Origin: TMP-7 sp038212445
GTDB lineage: Bacteria; Acidobacteriota; Terriglobia; Bryobacterales; Bryobacteraceae
Assembly (NCBI GenBank): GCA_038212445.1
Contig: JBBQUM010000021.1
Coordinates: 1-64,000, forward strand
Direction: 5' to 3'
Length of the DNA: 64,000 bases
The notes below the pieces were generated by a model. It saw only the letters and a list, made by a program, of their open reading frames with translations. It had not been told where the DNA came from and searched no databases. Shown here piece after piece: positions 50,141 through 58,570 of the stretch (its first letter is position 1; each line of letters opens with the position of its first letter). A program made the position numbers and the translations under genes.

Positions 50141-50683
50141 ATGAGACTCTTACTTTTACCGTTAGCCGTAGCGCTGGCCTCTACGCTGGTGGCGCAGCAA
50201 CCGGCACCGCCCAAAACCAACCTCAAGGTCGGCGAGACCGCCCCCGACTTTACTTTTAACGCCCGCAGCAACACCAGCGGCAAGGACATTAAACTGTCCG
50301 ACTACCGCGGCAAGAAGAATGTCGTCGTGGCCTTCTTCCCGGCTGCGTTCACCGGTGGCTGAACGAAGGAACTCACCGCCTACCAGTCTGGTATTGGCAA
50401 ATTTACTGACCTCAACACCGAAGTTTTAGCTATCAGCACCGATTTCATTGCCACCCTCTCTCATTGGTCGAAAGAACTCAACGCGACCTACCCAATCCTC
50501 AGTGATCATGACCGTAAGGTTTCCGAACTCTACGGCGTTCTAATTCCCGCAATGGGCATTGCCAACCGTGCCACCTTCGTGGTGGACATGGAAGGGAAGA
50601 TCGCCGAGATCCAGGAAGGTGGCGCCGCCTTAGATCCCACCGGCGCCGAGACCGCCTGCAGTCGCCTGCATAAGAAGCCCTGA
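50141..50683 (+). CDS. Selenocysteine-containing peroxiredoxin, TGA read-through
   Basis: Reading from ATG 50141 through an in-frame TGA (50360-50362) gives 180 residues. A signal peptide (MRLLLLPLAVALASTLVA) precedes an AhpC/TSA-type peroxiredoxin: VGETAPDFTF, LSDYRGKKNVVVAFFP, then AAFTGG-U-TKEL. The TGA (residue 74) is exactly at the peroxidatic cysteine of the FTxxCT motif. The rest of the fold is intact (VLAISTDF, YPILSDHDRKVSELYGV, RATFVVDMEGKI). No resolving cysteine lies five residues on, so it resembles 1-Cys types; one Cys occurs near the C-terminus. It would reduce peroxides in the periplasm. A split pseudogene is the alternative, made unlikely by the position and the hairpin. Confidence 0.87.
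50381..50393 (+). promoter_or_regulatory. Predicted bacterial SECIS hairpin
   Basis: TACCA pairs with TGGTA around the loop GTC, and a further CC/GG pair can extend the stem across small bulges. The loop begins 23 bases after the TGA. Both loop content (G first, then T) and distance match the hairpin of the other selenoprotein candidate at 9726-9744. The five-base stem is weaker than that one. Confidence 0.65.
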
Positions 50684-50689
50684 TCCTCC

Positions 50690-50721
50690 CGCCGGGTTCC
50701 TGGTTTTAAGGGGACCCGGCG
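50690..50721 (+). terminator. Hairpin after the peroxiredoxin gene
   Basis: An 11-bp stem with one mismatch (CGCCGGGTTCC with GGGACCCGGCG) around a ten-base loop, starting 7 bp after the stop. No U-tract follows, so termination is likely but not certain. It also supports 50683 as the true end of the read-through gene. Confidence 0.6.
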
Positions 50722-50944
50722 AGTCGCGTTTCATTCCGATACACTTCTGTGTAGTGTCGGCTCCCGAAATCGGTAAAGCGCTTACCTTTTCAGAGGTTTC
50801 GGCACCCCTAAACACCGTAAAATGAAAGCTTACGGGATTGCTGAGTGGTGGTCCCAAAAGTGCTCGTGGGACGCTTAGTAGTAGCTTGTCTCGAGGAAAG
50901 CCTGGAGTGTAGGGCAAGTCGACAGGGTCCGCGGAGATTTGGGG

Positions 50945-53836
50945 TTGAGGGAACTACGCGAACAATTGATCAGCGCGCTGCTCGTGATACTCACGGCGGC
51001 TGCCATGATCTCTGCCGGAATCAACTTCGACCAGCAGCGTAAGTACCACCTGCCTTACGACGGCGTCACCTGGACCGACCGCGACCACGCCGTGAGAGCC
51101 CTCCACGTCGATCAGGGGAGTCCAGCATCCAAGGTCTTCATCCGTCCCGGTGACCGGCTGATCTCTATCGCCGGCCGGCAAATTGATGGCGCGTCCGACG
51201 TTATGGACGTCCTCAGCAAGATCCCCTCCTACCTCAGCACGGAGTACGTCACACAGCGTGACGGCGTCGACGTTACCGCCAAGTTGATCGTCGGCGAGCG
51301 CGTGCCTGAAGCCTCGCTGTACTACCAATATCTGGTGGGTGTGGCTTATCTGGGAATTGGCTTGTTCGTATACCTCCGTCGAGGGAATGCCGCCAAGGCG
51401 TTGTTGTTCTATGTGCTCTGCCTGACGTCGTTCATCTACTCGACCTTTCACTACACCGGCAAGCTCAACGGCTTTGATCAGGTAATCTACTACGGCAACG
51501 TGCTCGCCGGGCTTCTGGCACCCACCCTCTTTCTGCACTTCTGCCTGACGTTTCCAGAGCCCCGGCGCTGGGTGCGTAACAAGATCTGGATGTTGTATTT
51601 GCTGCCGCTCGGGGTGGGCGGCATTTATGTAGGCTTAGCCACCGGCATGCTGCGTGTCCAAGGACCGCAGTTGGACCTGTTGTGGGCCCTGGACCGCGTC
51701 TGGCTTGCCTACCTTTGCGGCGCCTATCTGGTCGGGGCGGCGGCCCTCGCGTTTGAGTACCGCCGCTCGGAGGACCCGATCGAGCGCCGCCAGATTCAGT
51801 GGCTCAGGAACGGCGTTATCTTTGGCACGTTGCCGTTCCTGGCCTTTTACGCGGCTCCTTTTCTCCTAGGCGCGATGCCGGCCCCCTGGATGAAGCTGTC
51901 CGTGGTGTCGCTCATCCTGATCCCCATCACCTGGGCCTACGCCATCCTCCGCTACCGGCTGATGGATGTCGACGTTATCTTCCGTCAGGGCTATGCCTAC
52001 ACCCTGGCCACGCTAGCCATCCTCGGCATGTTCTACGGCGTCATATTCGCCATCTTCAAGCCCGGCCAGATCAACGGGACAGCTATGGTGGCCCTCATCC
52101 TGATGGCGACCTTCGTATTCCAGCCCATACGCGTCTGGATGAAGGATGTGCTCGACCGGTTCGTCTTCTACAAAGATCAATACGACTACCGCCGGACGCT
52201 GATAGAATTCGGCCGTGAGCTCGGCTCGCGAACCGATCTGGATGAGATGCTGCGCTCAGTGGCCGACCGGCTGATCCGTACTCTCGCCATCCAGCACGTC
52301 GCTTTTTTCATCATTGACGAACACGAGAACGTCTTCCAACTACACCTGGCCACCCGCCGGCCCCGCGGGTCCGAACTCGACCTGCGATTCCTCACCTCGC
52401 AGCCCGATAAGCCTTACCTTTTCTTTGAACGAACGCGCCATATGCTCGACGTCGTGTCGCACCAGTGGCCGGAGTCAGTCCGCCGCACCATCGCCGACCT
52501 GGATCTCACCTACTACGTGCCCTGCTCGGTGCGCGGACGTACCATCGCCTACCTGGGTGCCAGCCGCACCGAAGAAGGCGACTTCCTTTCAAGCGACGAC
52601 ATCGAACTGCTCGTGACCCTGGCCGGCTATGTGGGCATCGCCGTAGAGAACGCGCGGCTCTACCGTTCGCTCGAGCGCAAGGTGGAGGAATACGAGCGCC
52701 TTAAGGAATTCAGCGAGAACATCGTCGAGTCGATCAACGTCGGGATCCTAGCCGCCGATCTGGACGATCGCGTCGAGAGCTGGAATTCACAGATCGAGCG
52801 CCTGACTGGAATTACCCGGGATGCCGCCGTCGGGCGGACCTTGGCGGAGTTGTTCCCCGGCGACCTGAACGAGAAATTCAACGAAGCTCGCGGCGAAGCC
52901 GGCGTCCATAACGTCTACAAATTCGTTCTCAAGCCTACTCTCCCGGGTGTCAACAACGGCAAAGCTGCGCACCCCGACCGTGAGAAGATTCTCAACCTCG
53001 CCATCGCACCGCTCGTTTCAAAGGACTACCGTCAAATCGGACGCCTGATCATCTTCGACGACGTCACTGACCGAGCTGAACTTGAAAGCCGTCTGGTACA
53101 GGCCGACAAGCTGAGTTCCATCGGGTTGCTCGCTGCCGGCGTCGCTCATGAAGTCAACACCCCTCTGGCCGTGATTTCCACCTACGCCCAAATGCTCGCC
53201 AAGCAGGTGAGCGGCGACGACCAGAAGTCGAAGATGCTCGAGAAGATCGCCAAGCAGACGTTCCGCGCCAGCGAAATCGTCAATTCGCTCCTGAACTTCT
53301 CCCGGACCTCCTCCACCGACTTCGCCGAGATCGACATGAACCGGGTGATCCGCGAGACGCTCAGCCTGCTCGAGCATCAGCTAATGAAAGCGGGCGTCAC
53401 CTCTCAGCTCAACCTGGCCGAGACGCTACCCGCCCTGAAAGCTAATGCGGGCAAGATGCAGCAGGTATTCCTGAATCTCTTCCTGAATGCCCGCGATGCG
53501 ATGCCCGACGGCGGTCTGCTCGCGGTTCAGACATCCGCGGACGAAAGCGTTCTTCGCATCGAAATCGGCGATACCGGCATGGGCATCGCACCGGAACATC
53601 TGGCGCGCATCTACGATCCGTTCTTCACCACCAAGGCCCCCAAGAAGGGCACCGGCCTTGGACTTTCGGTGAGCTATGGCATCGTGCGCGAGCACGGCGG
53701 CACGATTGAAGTGGCGAGCCAAGTGGGGCTGGGCACCAAGTTTATTATCGAGTTGCCCCTGCTCTCGAAGCCCGTGGCTTTGGTCCTGGCTGGAATTCCT
53801 GCTGGAATACCCCTGGCTGTGCCAACATCACTGTAG
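50945..53836 (+). CDS. Membrane histidine kinase with PDZ, GAF and PAS domains
   Basis: A protein of about 963 residues. TTG 50945 is chosen because GGAG lies about eight bases upstream; TTG 50939 is too close to it. One N-terminal membrane helix is followed by a periplasmic PDZ-like domain (ALHVDQGSPASKVFIRPGDR), about eight membrane helices (120-400), GAF (about 425-575), PAS (about 590-700), the phosphoacceptor His735 in GVAHEVNTPLAVIS, and the HATPase with NLFLNARDAMPDGG and GTGLGLSVSYGIV. It is the sensor partner of the sigma-54 regulator 6 bp downstream. A PDZ sensor next to an M23 gene suggests an envelope signal. Confidence 0.92.
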   Translation: MRELREQLISALLVILTAAAMISAGINFDQQRKYHLPYDGVTWTDRDHAVRALHVDQGSPASKVFIRPGDRLISIAGRQIDGASDVMDVLSKIPSYLSTEYVTQRDGVDVTAKLIVGERVPEASLYYQYLVGVAYLGIGLFVYLRRGNAAKALLFYVLCLTSFIYSTFHYTGKLNGFDQVIYYGNVLAGLLAPTLFLHFCLTFPEPRRWVRNKIWMLYLLPLGVGGIYVGLATGMLRVQGPQLDLLWALDRVWLAYLCGAYLVGAAALAFEYRRSEDPIERRQIQWLRNGVIFGTLPFLAFYAAPFLLGAMPAPWMKLSVVSLILIPITWAYAILRYRLMDVDVIFRQGYAYTLATLAILGMFYGVIFAIFKPGQINGTAMVALILMATFVFQPIRVWMKDVLDRFVFYKDQYDYRRTLIEFGRELGSRTDLDEMLRSVADRLIRTLAIQHVAFFIIDEHENVFQLHLATRRPRGSELDLRFLTSQPDKPYLFFERTRHMLDVVSHQWPESVRRTIADLDLTYYVPCSVRGRTIAYLGASRTEEGDFLSSDDIELLVTLAGYVGIAVENARLYRSLERKVEEYERLKEFSENIVESINVGILAADLDDRVESWNSQIERLTGITRDAAVGRTLAELFPGDLNEKFNEARGEAGVHNVYKFVLKPTLPGVNNGKAAHPDREKILNLAIAPLVSKDYRQIGRLIIFDDVTDRAELESRLVQADKLSSIGLLAAGVAHEVNTPLAVISTYAQMLAKQVSGDDQKSKMLEKIAKQTFRASEIVNSLLNFSRTSSTDFAEIDMNRVIRETLSLLEHQLMKAGVTSQLNLAETLPALKANAGKMQQVFLNLFLNARDAMPDGGLLAVQTSADESVLRIEIGDTGMGIAPEHLARIYDPFFTTKAPKKGTGLGLSVSYGIVREHGGTIEVASQVGLGTKFIIELPLLSKPVALVLAGIPAGIPLAVPTSL

Positions 53837-53842
53837 TGAGAC

Positions 53843-55321
53843 ATGGCTGAAAGATTTGCACGTGAAGAGTCGCTTCCGGAAGCGGCCAAGGGTCGGATTC
53901 TGGTCATCGACGACGAGGCCGATATCCGCGAAAGCCTCGAAGCGGTACTGACCTACGACGATCGCTTCCTGGTGGAACTCGCCGTAAACGCCACCGAAGG
54001 GCTCAAGAAACTCGAGAACAACAGCTACGACCTGGTGCTGCTGGATCTCATGATGCCCGACCGATCCGGTATGGAAGTGCTCGAAGAGGTGCGCCAGCGC
54101 GACACCGAGACGCCCATCTTCATGATCACCGCCTACGGGTCGGTGGAAGTGGCGGTAGAAGCGCTCAAGCGCGGCGCCAACGACTACTTCCCAAAGCCCT
54201 GGGACAACGAAAAGCTGGTCATCGAGATCGACCGGATGATCGCCAAGCGGCGTCTGGAGACCGAGAACCGGCAGCTCAAACGCGCCCTCAAGCAGCGCTA
54301 TGCCTTCCCCAACATCGTCGGCAAGAGTGAGCGCATGCTGCGCATCCTCGACCTGGTTGCCCAGGTGGCGCCTAGCCGCGCCACCATCCTTATTACTGGA
54401 GAGACAGGCACCGGCAAGGAACTTATCGCCAAGGCGATTCACGCTTATTCGGCCCGCGCCGATCAGCCGTTTATCCCCGTAAACAGCGGCTCCATTCCTC
54501 CAGACCTGCTTGAGTCAACCCTCTTCGGGCATGTGCGCGGAGCCTTCACCGGAGCCGTGGCATCCCGGAAGGGCTATTTCGAACTGGCCCACCGCGGCAC
54601 TATCTTCTTTGACGAAATCGGCACCATAAGCCTCGAAACCCAGGCCAAACTTCTCCGGGTCATCCAGGATCGCGAGTTCATGCCTGTGGGCTCGTCGGAG
54701 ATCGTGAAGGTGGACGTGCGGATCGTCGCGGCCACCAATTCCGAACTGAAGCGGATGGTGGATGAGGGTAAGTTCCGGGAGGATCTCTACTACCGGCTCA
54801 ACGTCATCAACCTCGGACTTCCCGCGCTGCGAGACCGCAAAGAGGATATACCGCTGTTGATCGAGCACTTCTTTGAGAAGTACGCCAAGGAAAACGAGAA
54901 GTTCGTAGACTCCCACGGCCACACTTCCATGCGCTTCGATTCAGATTCTCTCCAGATTCTGATCGATCACAACTGGCCCGGAAACGTGCGTGAACTGGAG
55001 AACGCCGTGGAGCGGGCAGTTGTCCTCGCCACTAACGAGGTGATCACCGCGGACGTGCTCCCGGAGTCGCTGCTACAGGCAGGGGGCATGCGCATCCGGC
55101 GGGATGAGAGCGGCGGACTTCCTTCCGATGCCTCGCTCTTCGAGATCGTCGCCGACTTCGAGCGCCACACCATCATCGAACGTCTGGAAAGCTGCAACTT
55201 CAGTCAGACCGAAGCCGCGGCGTCTCTGAGCATCCCGCTCTCGACACTCAACCAGAAGATCAAGCGGCTGAACATCGACGTCCGCCGCCGCGCCGAGATG
55301 GCTCGGGGCGACCGCCCTTAG
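53843..55321 (+). CDS. Sigma-54-dependent response regulator, NtrC family
   Basis: A 492-residue protein. The receiver domain (residues 17-135) has phospho-Asp68 in DLVLLDLMMPD, acidic pair IDDE and Lys in FPKPW. The AAA+ domain has Walker A GETGTGKELIA, the sigma-54-contacting GAFTGA loop, and Walker B TIFFDEIG. A Fis-type helix-turn-helix (FSQTEAAASLSIPLSTLNQK) closes it. It is phosphorylated by the adjacent kinase, and target promoters would carry -24/-12 elements; none is visible upstream of the next gene. Confidence 0.96.
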   Translation: MAERFAREESLPEAAKGRILVIDDEADIRESLEAVLTYDDRFLVELAVNATEGLKKLENNSYDLVLLDLMMPDRSGMEVLEEVRQRDTETPIFMITAYGSVEVAVEALKRGANDYFPKPWDNEKLVIEIDRMIAKRRLETENRQLKRALKQRYAFPNIVGKSERMLRILDLVAQVAPSRATILITGETGTGKELIAKAIHAYSARADQPFIPVNSGSIPPDLLESTLFGHVRGAFTGAVASRKGYFELAHRGTIFFDEIGTISLETQAKLLRVIQDREFMPVGSSEIVKVDVRIVAATNSELKRMVDEGKFREDLYYRLNVINLGLPALRDRKEDIPLLIEHFFEKYAKENEKFVDSHGHTSMRFDSDSLQILIDHNWPGNVRELENAVERAVVLATNEVITADVLPESLLQAGGMRIRRDESGGLPSDASLFEIVADFERHTIIERLESCNFSQTEAAASLSIPLSTLNQKIKRLNIDVRRRAEMARGDRP

Positions 55322-55345
55322 TAAGGTATATTACCATTAACCCGA

Positions 55346-55375
55346 TTGACATCGGCTACGCCCTTTGGATATCCT
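55346..55375 (+). promoter_or_regulatory. Sigma-70-type promoter upstream of the M23 gene
   Basis: A perfect -35 TTGACA (55346-55351) and TATCCT (55370-55375) are separated by 18 bp. Transcription would start near 55382, leaving a 5' leader of about 100 bases. The leader carries a second copy of CCTGAGG that also overlaps the -10 element. Confidence 0.55.
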
Positions 55376-55486
55376 GAGGATTCGTTAATCTTTGTAAGTA
55401 GTCCTGAGGTACCACGCTGATGCGCGGCTCTTCTACCGATAGTTCTAGAGTCCACGTCAGACGACGTTAGGAGCAGCTCTTAATCC

Positions 55487-56377
55487 ATGCGTCAGCCATA
55501 TTTCATACTCGTCCTGGCTCACTCGCTTCATGGCCGTCTTCGCCGGGTTCATGTTCCCCACACGTTCTTATACCTAGCGCTTGCCGTGTTGGCCTTCGGT
55601 TCCATCTCTTTGTTTGGTATGCTTTCGAGCTACCTCCGGATGACCTGGAAGGTGAACAACTACAATTCGATGCGGCAGGAAGTAGACACGTTACGGGCAC
55701 GCTACCAAGCGCTTCAGAAGGAAGCCGATCAAAAGACGGAGCAGTTAGCTTCCTTACAAATGCTCGCCAGCGAGGTTTCGCTTGCGTTCGGCATCAAACA
55801 GAAACTCGAAGGGCCCAACAGTATTTCTTCAGAAGGGCGCCTGGTTCCCACCTTCAAAGAATCCCTCGATCAATACGATTTTCTCAAAGGCGCGACTTAT
55901 TCGATGATCCATCGGAATTTCGCCAAGCAGTGGCAGGTAAATGTGCGTCCGACGCTGTGGCCGGTGATGGGCACCTTAATGACCAGCAGTTATGGCCGCA
56001 GGTCCGATCCGTTCTCCGGTGAAGGAGCGTTCCATTCAGGTGTCGACATCGGCTGTGGCACGGGAACTCCGGTTAAAGCAGCGGCTGACGGCATCGTGAA
56101 GGAAGCCGACTGGAGCGGCGGTTACGGTCGCATGATCGTGATTGACCATGGCAACGGTATGCAGACCTGGTATGCGCATCTGTCCCGAACCGATGTGGTT
56201 CCCGGCCAGGACATCCGTCTCGGCCAGCAGATCGGCCTGTCGGGAAGTTCGGGTCGCGCCACCGCGCCCCACCTGCACTACGAAGTGCGCATGGGCGGCA
56301 CGCCGGTGAATCCGTATCCGTATCTGACCAAGTCCATCGTAAGCACCGGCACACCGCGCAAGGATATGCCGTTTTAG
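55487..56377 (+). CDS. Membrane-anchored M23 peptidase
   Basis: A 296-residue protein with one membrane helix (about 27-47), a periplasmic coiled coil (about 60-105, EVDTLRARYQALQKEADQKTEQ) and a C-terminal lysostaphin-type domain. Zinc ligands are present: HSGVDIG and HLHYEV, with TWYAHLS between. The layout is that of acidobacterial cell-elongation or divisome-linked M23 peptidases that cut peptide cross-links in peptidoglycan. It has its own promoter and follows the two-component genes. Confidence 0.93.
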   Translation: MRQPYFILVLAHSLHGRLRRVHVPHTFLYLALAVLAFGSISLFGMLSSYLRMTWKVNNYNSMRQEVDTLRARYQALQKEADQKTEQLASLQMLASEVSLAFGIKQKLEGPNSISSEGRLVPTFKESLDQYDFLKGATYSMIHRNFAKQWQVNVRPTLWPVMGTLMTSSYGRRSDPFSGEGAFHSGVDIGCGTGTPVKAAADGIVKEADWSGGYGRMIVIDHGNGMQTWYAHLSRTDVVPGQDIRLGQQIGLSGSSGRATAPHLHYEVRMGGTPVNPYPYLTKSIVSTGTPRKDMPF

Positions 56378-56429
56378 GCCTTTTTAGCCCCGTGTTAAAG
56401 TAGTCCTGCGACTACAAAGGGGGGGCTGT

Positions 56430-57452
56430 ATGAGTCCTGCAAAAATCAGAGTTGGGTTGGCGGCTGCCGGCCTGGTTCTTCTCACGTCGGCTTACACGCG
56501 GATCCAGACCGCATCCAGCGCTACTGACGCAGCCCAGCACTTTCTCGCCGCGTTGAGTCCTGAGCAACGGGCACAGGCAACCTTTCCCTTCCCTGACGAA
56601 CAGCGGTTCGACTGGCATTTCATTCCCAAAGAGCGCAAAGGCCTTCCGCTGCGCGAAATGGCCTCCCATCAGAAGCAGCTTGCGTATGCACTGCTCACCG
56701 CCGGCGTTAGCCAGCGCGGCTACACGAAAGCCGTCACCATCATGAGTCTCGACGACGTCCTCAAGCAGATGGAGAGCGACTCGGGCGAGCGGCGCAATCC
56801 TGAGAAATACTACTTCACCATCTTCGGCGAACCCAAAGCCACCGGCACGTGGGGATTCCGCGTCGAGGGTCACCACGTATCGCTCAACTGGACGATCGCC
56901 AACGGACGCGTGGCGTCCACGCCAAGTTTCTTTGGCGCCAACCCTGCCGAAGTCCGGCAAGGGCCGCGCGCAGGGCTGAGAGTGCTCGCGCGTGAAGAAG
57001 ATCTGGGAAGAGAGCTATTGATGGCCCTCACTTCCGACCAGAAAAAAACCGCGATCGTAACCAAGGAAGCTCCCAAAGACATCATCACCTTCAACAACCG
57101 TGAAGCGGCGCTCAAGGGCGAGGCAAGCGGGCTATCCGCCGCGAAGATGAATGAGAAGCAACGCGCGATGCTTACCGCCCTGGTGGAAGAGTACGCCTAC
57201 ACCTTCCCGGACGACATCGCGCAGATGAGGCTGGATCAGTTCAAGAAGGCGGGTAACCAGGTGTCGTTCGCCTGGGCAGGCGTCGAGGAAAAGGGCGGAC
57301 CGCACTACTACCGCGTCCAGACTCCTTCGTTCTTGATCGAGTATGACAACACCCAGAACGGTGCCAACCACATCCACTCCGTCTGGCGTGATTTCAAAGA
57401 CGATTTCGGCCTCGATCTCCTCAAGCAGCACTACGAAACGAGTCACAGGTAA
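56430..57452 (+). CDS. DUF3500-family exported protein
   Basis: A 340-residue protein with a signal or membrane anchor (AAAGLVLLTSAYTRIQTAS). The main domain matches DUF3500 as I know it: FPDEQRFDWHFIPKERKGLPL, LLTAGVSQRGYTKAVTIMSL, YYFTIFGEP, WGFRVEGHHVSLN, and the C-terminal VQTPSFLIEYDNTQNGANHI with HSVWRDFKDDFG. Its function is unknown; the conserved His and Asp residues suggest a metal site. The stop abuts the next gene. Confidence 0.92.
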   Translation: MSPAKIRVGLAAAGLVLLTSAYTRIQTASSATDAAQHFLAALSPEQRAQATFPFPDEQRFDWHFIPKERKGLPLREMASHQKQLAYALLTAGVSQRGYTKAVTIMSLDDVLKQMESDSGERRNPEKYYFTIFGEPKATGTWGFRVEGHHVSLNWTIANGRVASTPSFFGANPAEVRQGPRAGLRVLAREEDLGRELLMALTSDQKKTAIVTKEAPKDIITFNNREAALKGEASGLSAAKMNEKQRAMLTALVEEYAYTFPDDIAQMRLDQFKKAGNQVSFAWAGVEEKGGPHYYRVQTPSFLIEYDNTQNGANHIHSVWRDFKDDFGLDLLKQHYETSHR

Positions 57453-58565
57453 ATGAATTCTGGCGGTACGGAGACAAGCGTTCCCCTTCTCCTCAGAAGA
57501 TCGTTCCTGTTCGGGCTGGCAACCGCGGGGCTGCGCAGCCAGACGGCAACCGGAAAAGGGCAGACGTTTCCTTCCGAAGCCCGCCGTTATGCGGACGGCG
57601 CTACCGAGTTCATGGTGACGCGCCTCACCAATCCAGAGAACACCAGCCTGCTCACGGCGCCCGCCAATCGCTCCATGTCGGGCCGCAACGTGCTGGTCTA
57701 TTCAAGTGACCGCTCGGGCCGTATGGAGGTTTACCGCCTCGACATCAAAAGCGGTCAGACGCGACAGTTGACCGATGCGGAGGCGCTCGACCCTCGCTCG
57801 GTAGCCCTGGCCCAGGGCGAACGCTTCCTGTACTTTTTTGATGGATCGGTGCTGAAACAGTCGACGGTGTCCAGTCTGCGCGAGCGCGATGTTTACCGCG
57901 TCGCCGAAGGCGTGGAGCGCGGACGCGGCTTTTGCGTAGTGCCCGATGGCTCGGCCGGCTACCTGGTGGAACAAAGCGGCGGACGGTCCAAATTGGTGCG
58001 AGTGAACCTCGCCACCGGCCAGGCACGAAGCATTGTCGAGACTGCCGAGACGCTGGAGGATCCTGCGCCGTGCGGCGGGACACAGTTGATCCTCTTCAAA
58101 CAAGGCGGCAACTGGCATCTGGGCGGCAACGGAGCCCCGGTGCGCCTGGCCGTGGCAGCCGGCGAGGCGGTATCGCCGCTATGGTCCACCGCCACGGGCT
58201 CGGTGGTTTATTTGAATATCTCTCCAGAGCGAGCACAACTCAATTCCATACGAGAGTTCACGCTGCAGACCAAGGGGGACAAACTGGTCTCCAAGACCTC
58301 CCAGTTCGTCAGTTTCTCACCCAATCCGGATGCGAGCGTCTTTGTAGGCGCGAGTGGCAGCAAGGCCTCACCCAATGTGCTGCTGCTGGTCCGCAGTGTG
58401 CGCCGTGAGTTAACGATCTGCGAGCACCGGGCAAGGGATCCGCGTATGGTCAATCCGATGTTTGCACCGAACAGCCAGCGAGTTCTCTTCGGGAGCGATC
58501 TGCACGGCAAACCCGCCATCTACACGATGAATGTTGAGCGCTTCGTCGAGGAAACAGAATTGTAG
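57453..58565 (+). CDS. Beta-propeller protein, oligogalacturonate-lyase (PL22)-like
   Basis: A 370-residue protein with an exported-type N-terminus (LLLRRSFLFGLATAGL). It contains TolB/WD-like propeller repeats (VLVYSSDRSGRMEVYRLDIKSGQTRQLTD, VVYLNISPERAQLNSIREF) and a C-terminal part (ELTICEHRARDPRMVNPMFAPNSQRVLFGSDLHGKPAIY) like that of oligogalacturonate lyases. Those enzymes cleave short pectin fragments. The metal-binding histidines of active lyases are not all recognisable, so activity is uncertain. It starts directly at the DUF3500 stop. Confidence 0.75.
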   Translation: MNSGGTETSVPLLLRRSFLFGLATAGLRSQTATGKGQTFPSEARRYADGATEFMVTRLTNPENTSLLTAPANRSMSGRNVLVYSSDRSGRMEVYRLDIKSGQTRQLTDAEALDPRSVALAQGERFLYFFDGSVLKQSTVSSLRERDVYRVAEGVERGRGFCVVPDGSAGYLVEQSGGRSKLVRVNLATGQARSIVETAETLEDPAPCGGTQLILFKQGGNWHLGGNGAPVRLAVAAGEAVSPLWSTATGSVVYLNISPERAQLNSIREFTLQTKGDKLVSKTSQFVSFSPNPDASVFVGASGSKASPNVLLLVRSVRRELTICEHRARDPRMVNPMFAPNSQRVLFGSDLHGKPAIYTMNVERFVEETEL

Positions 58566-58570
58566 AGTGC

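Noticed and set aside
50141..50362. Short 73-residue peroxiredoxin fragment as a real truncated protein or pseudogene
   Set aside because: The stop codon is exactly the catalytic cysteine column, the downstream frame is perfectly conserved, and a SECIS-like hairpin is present; read-through as selenocysteine explains it better.
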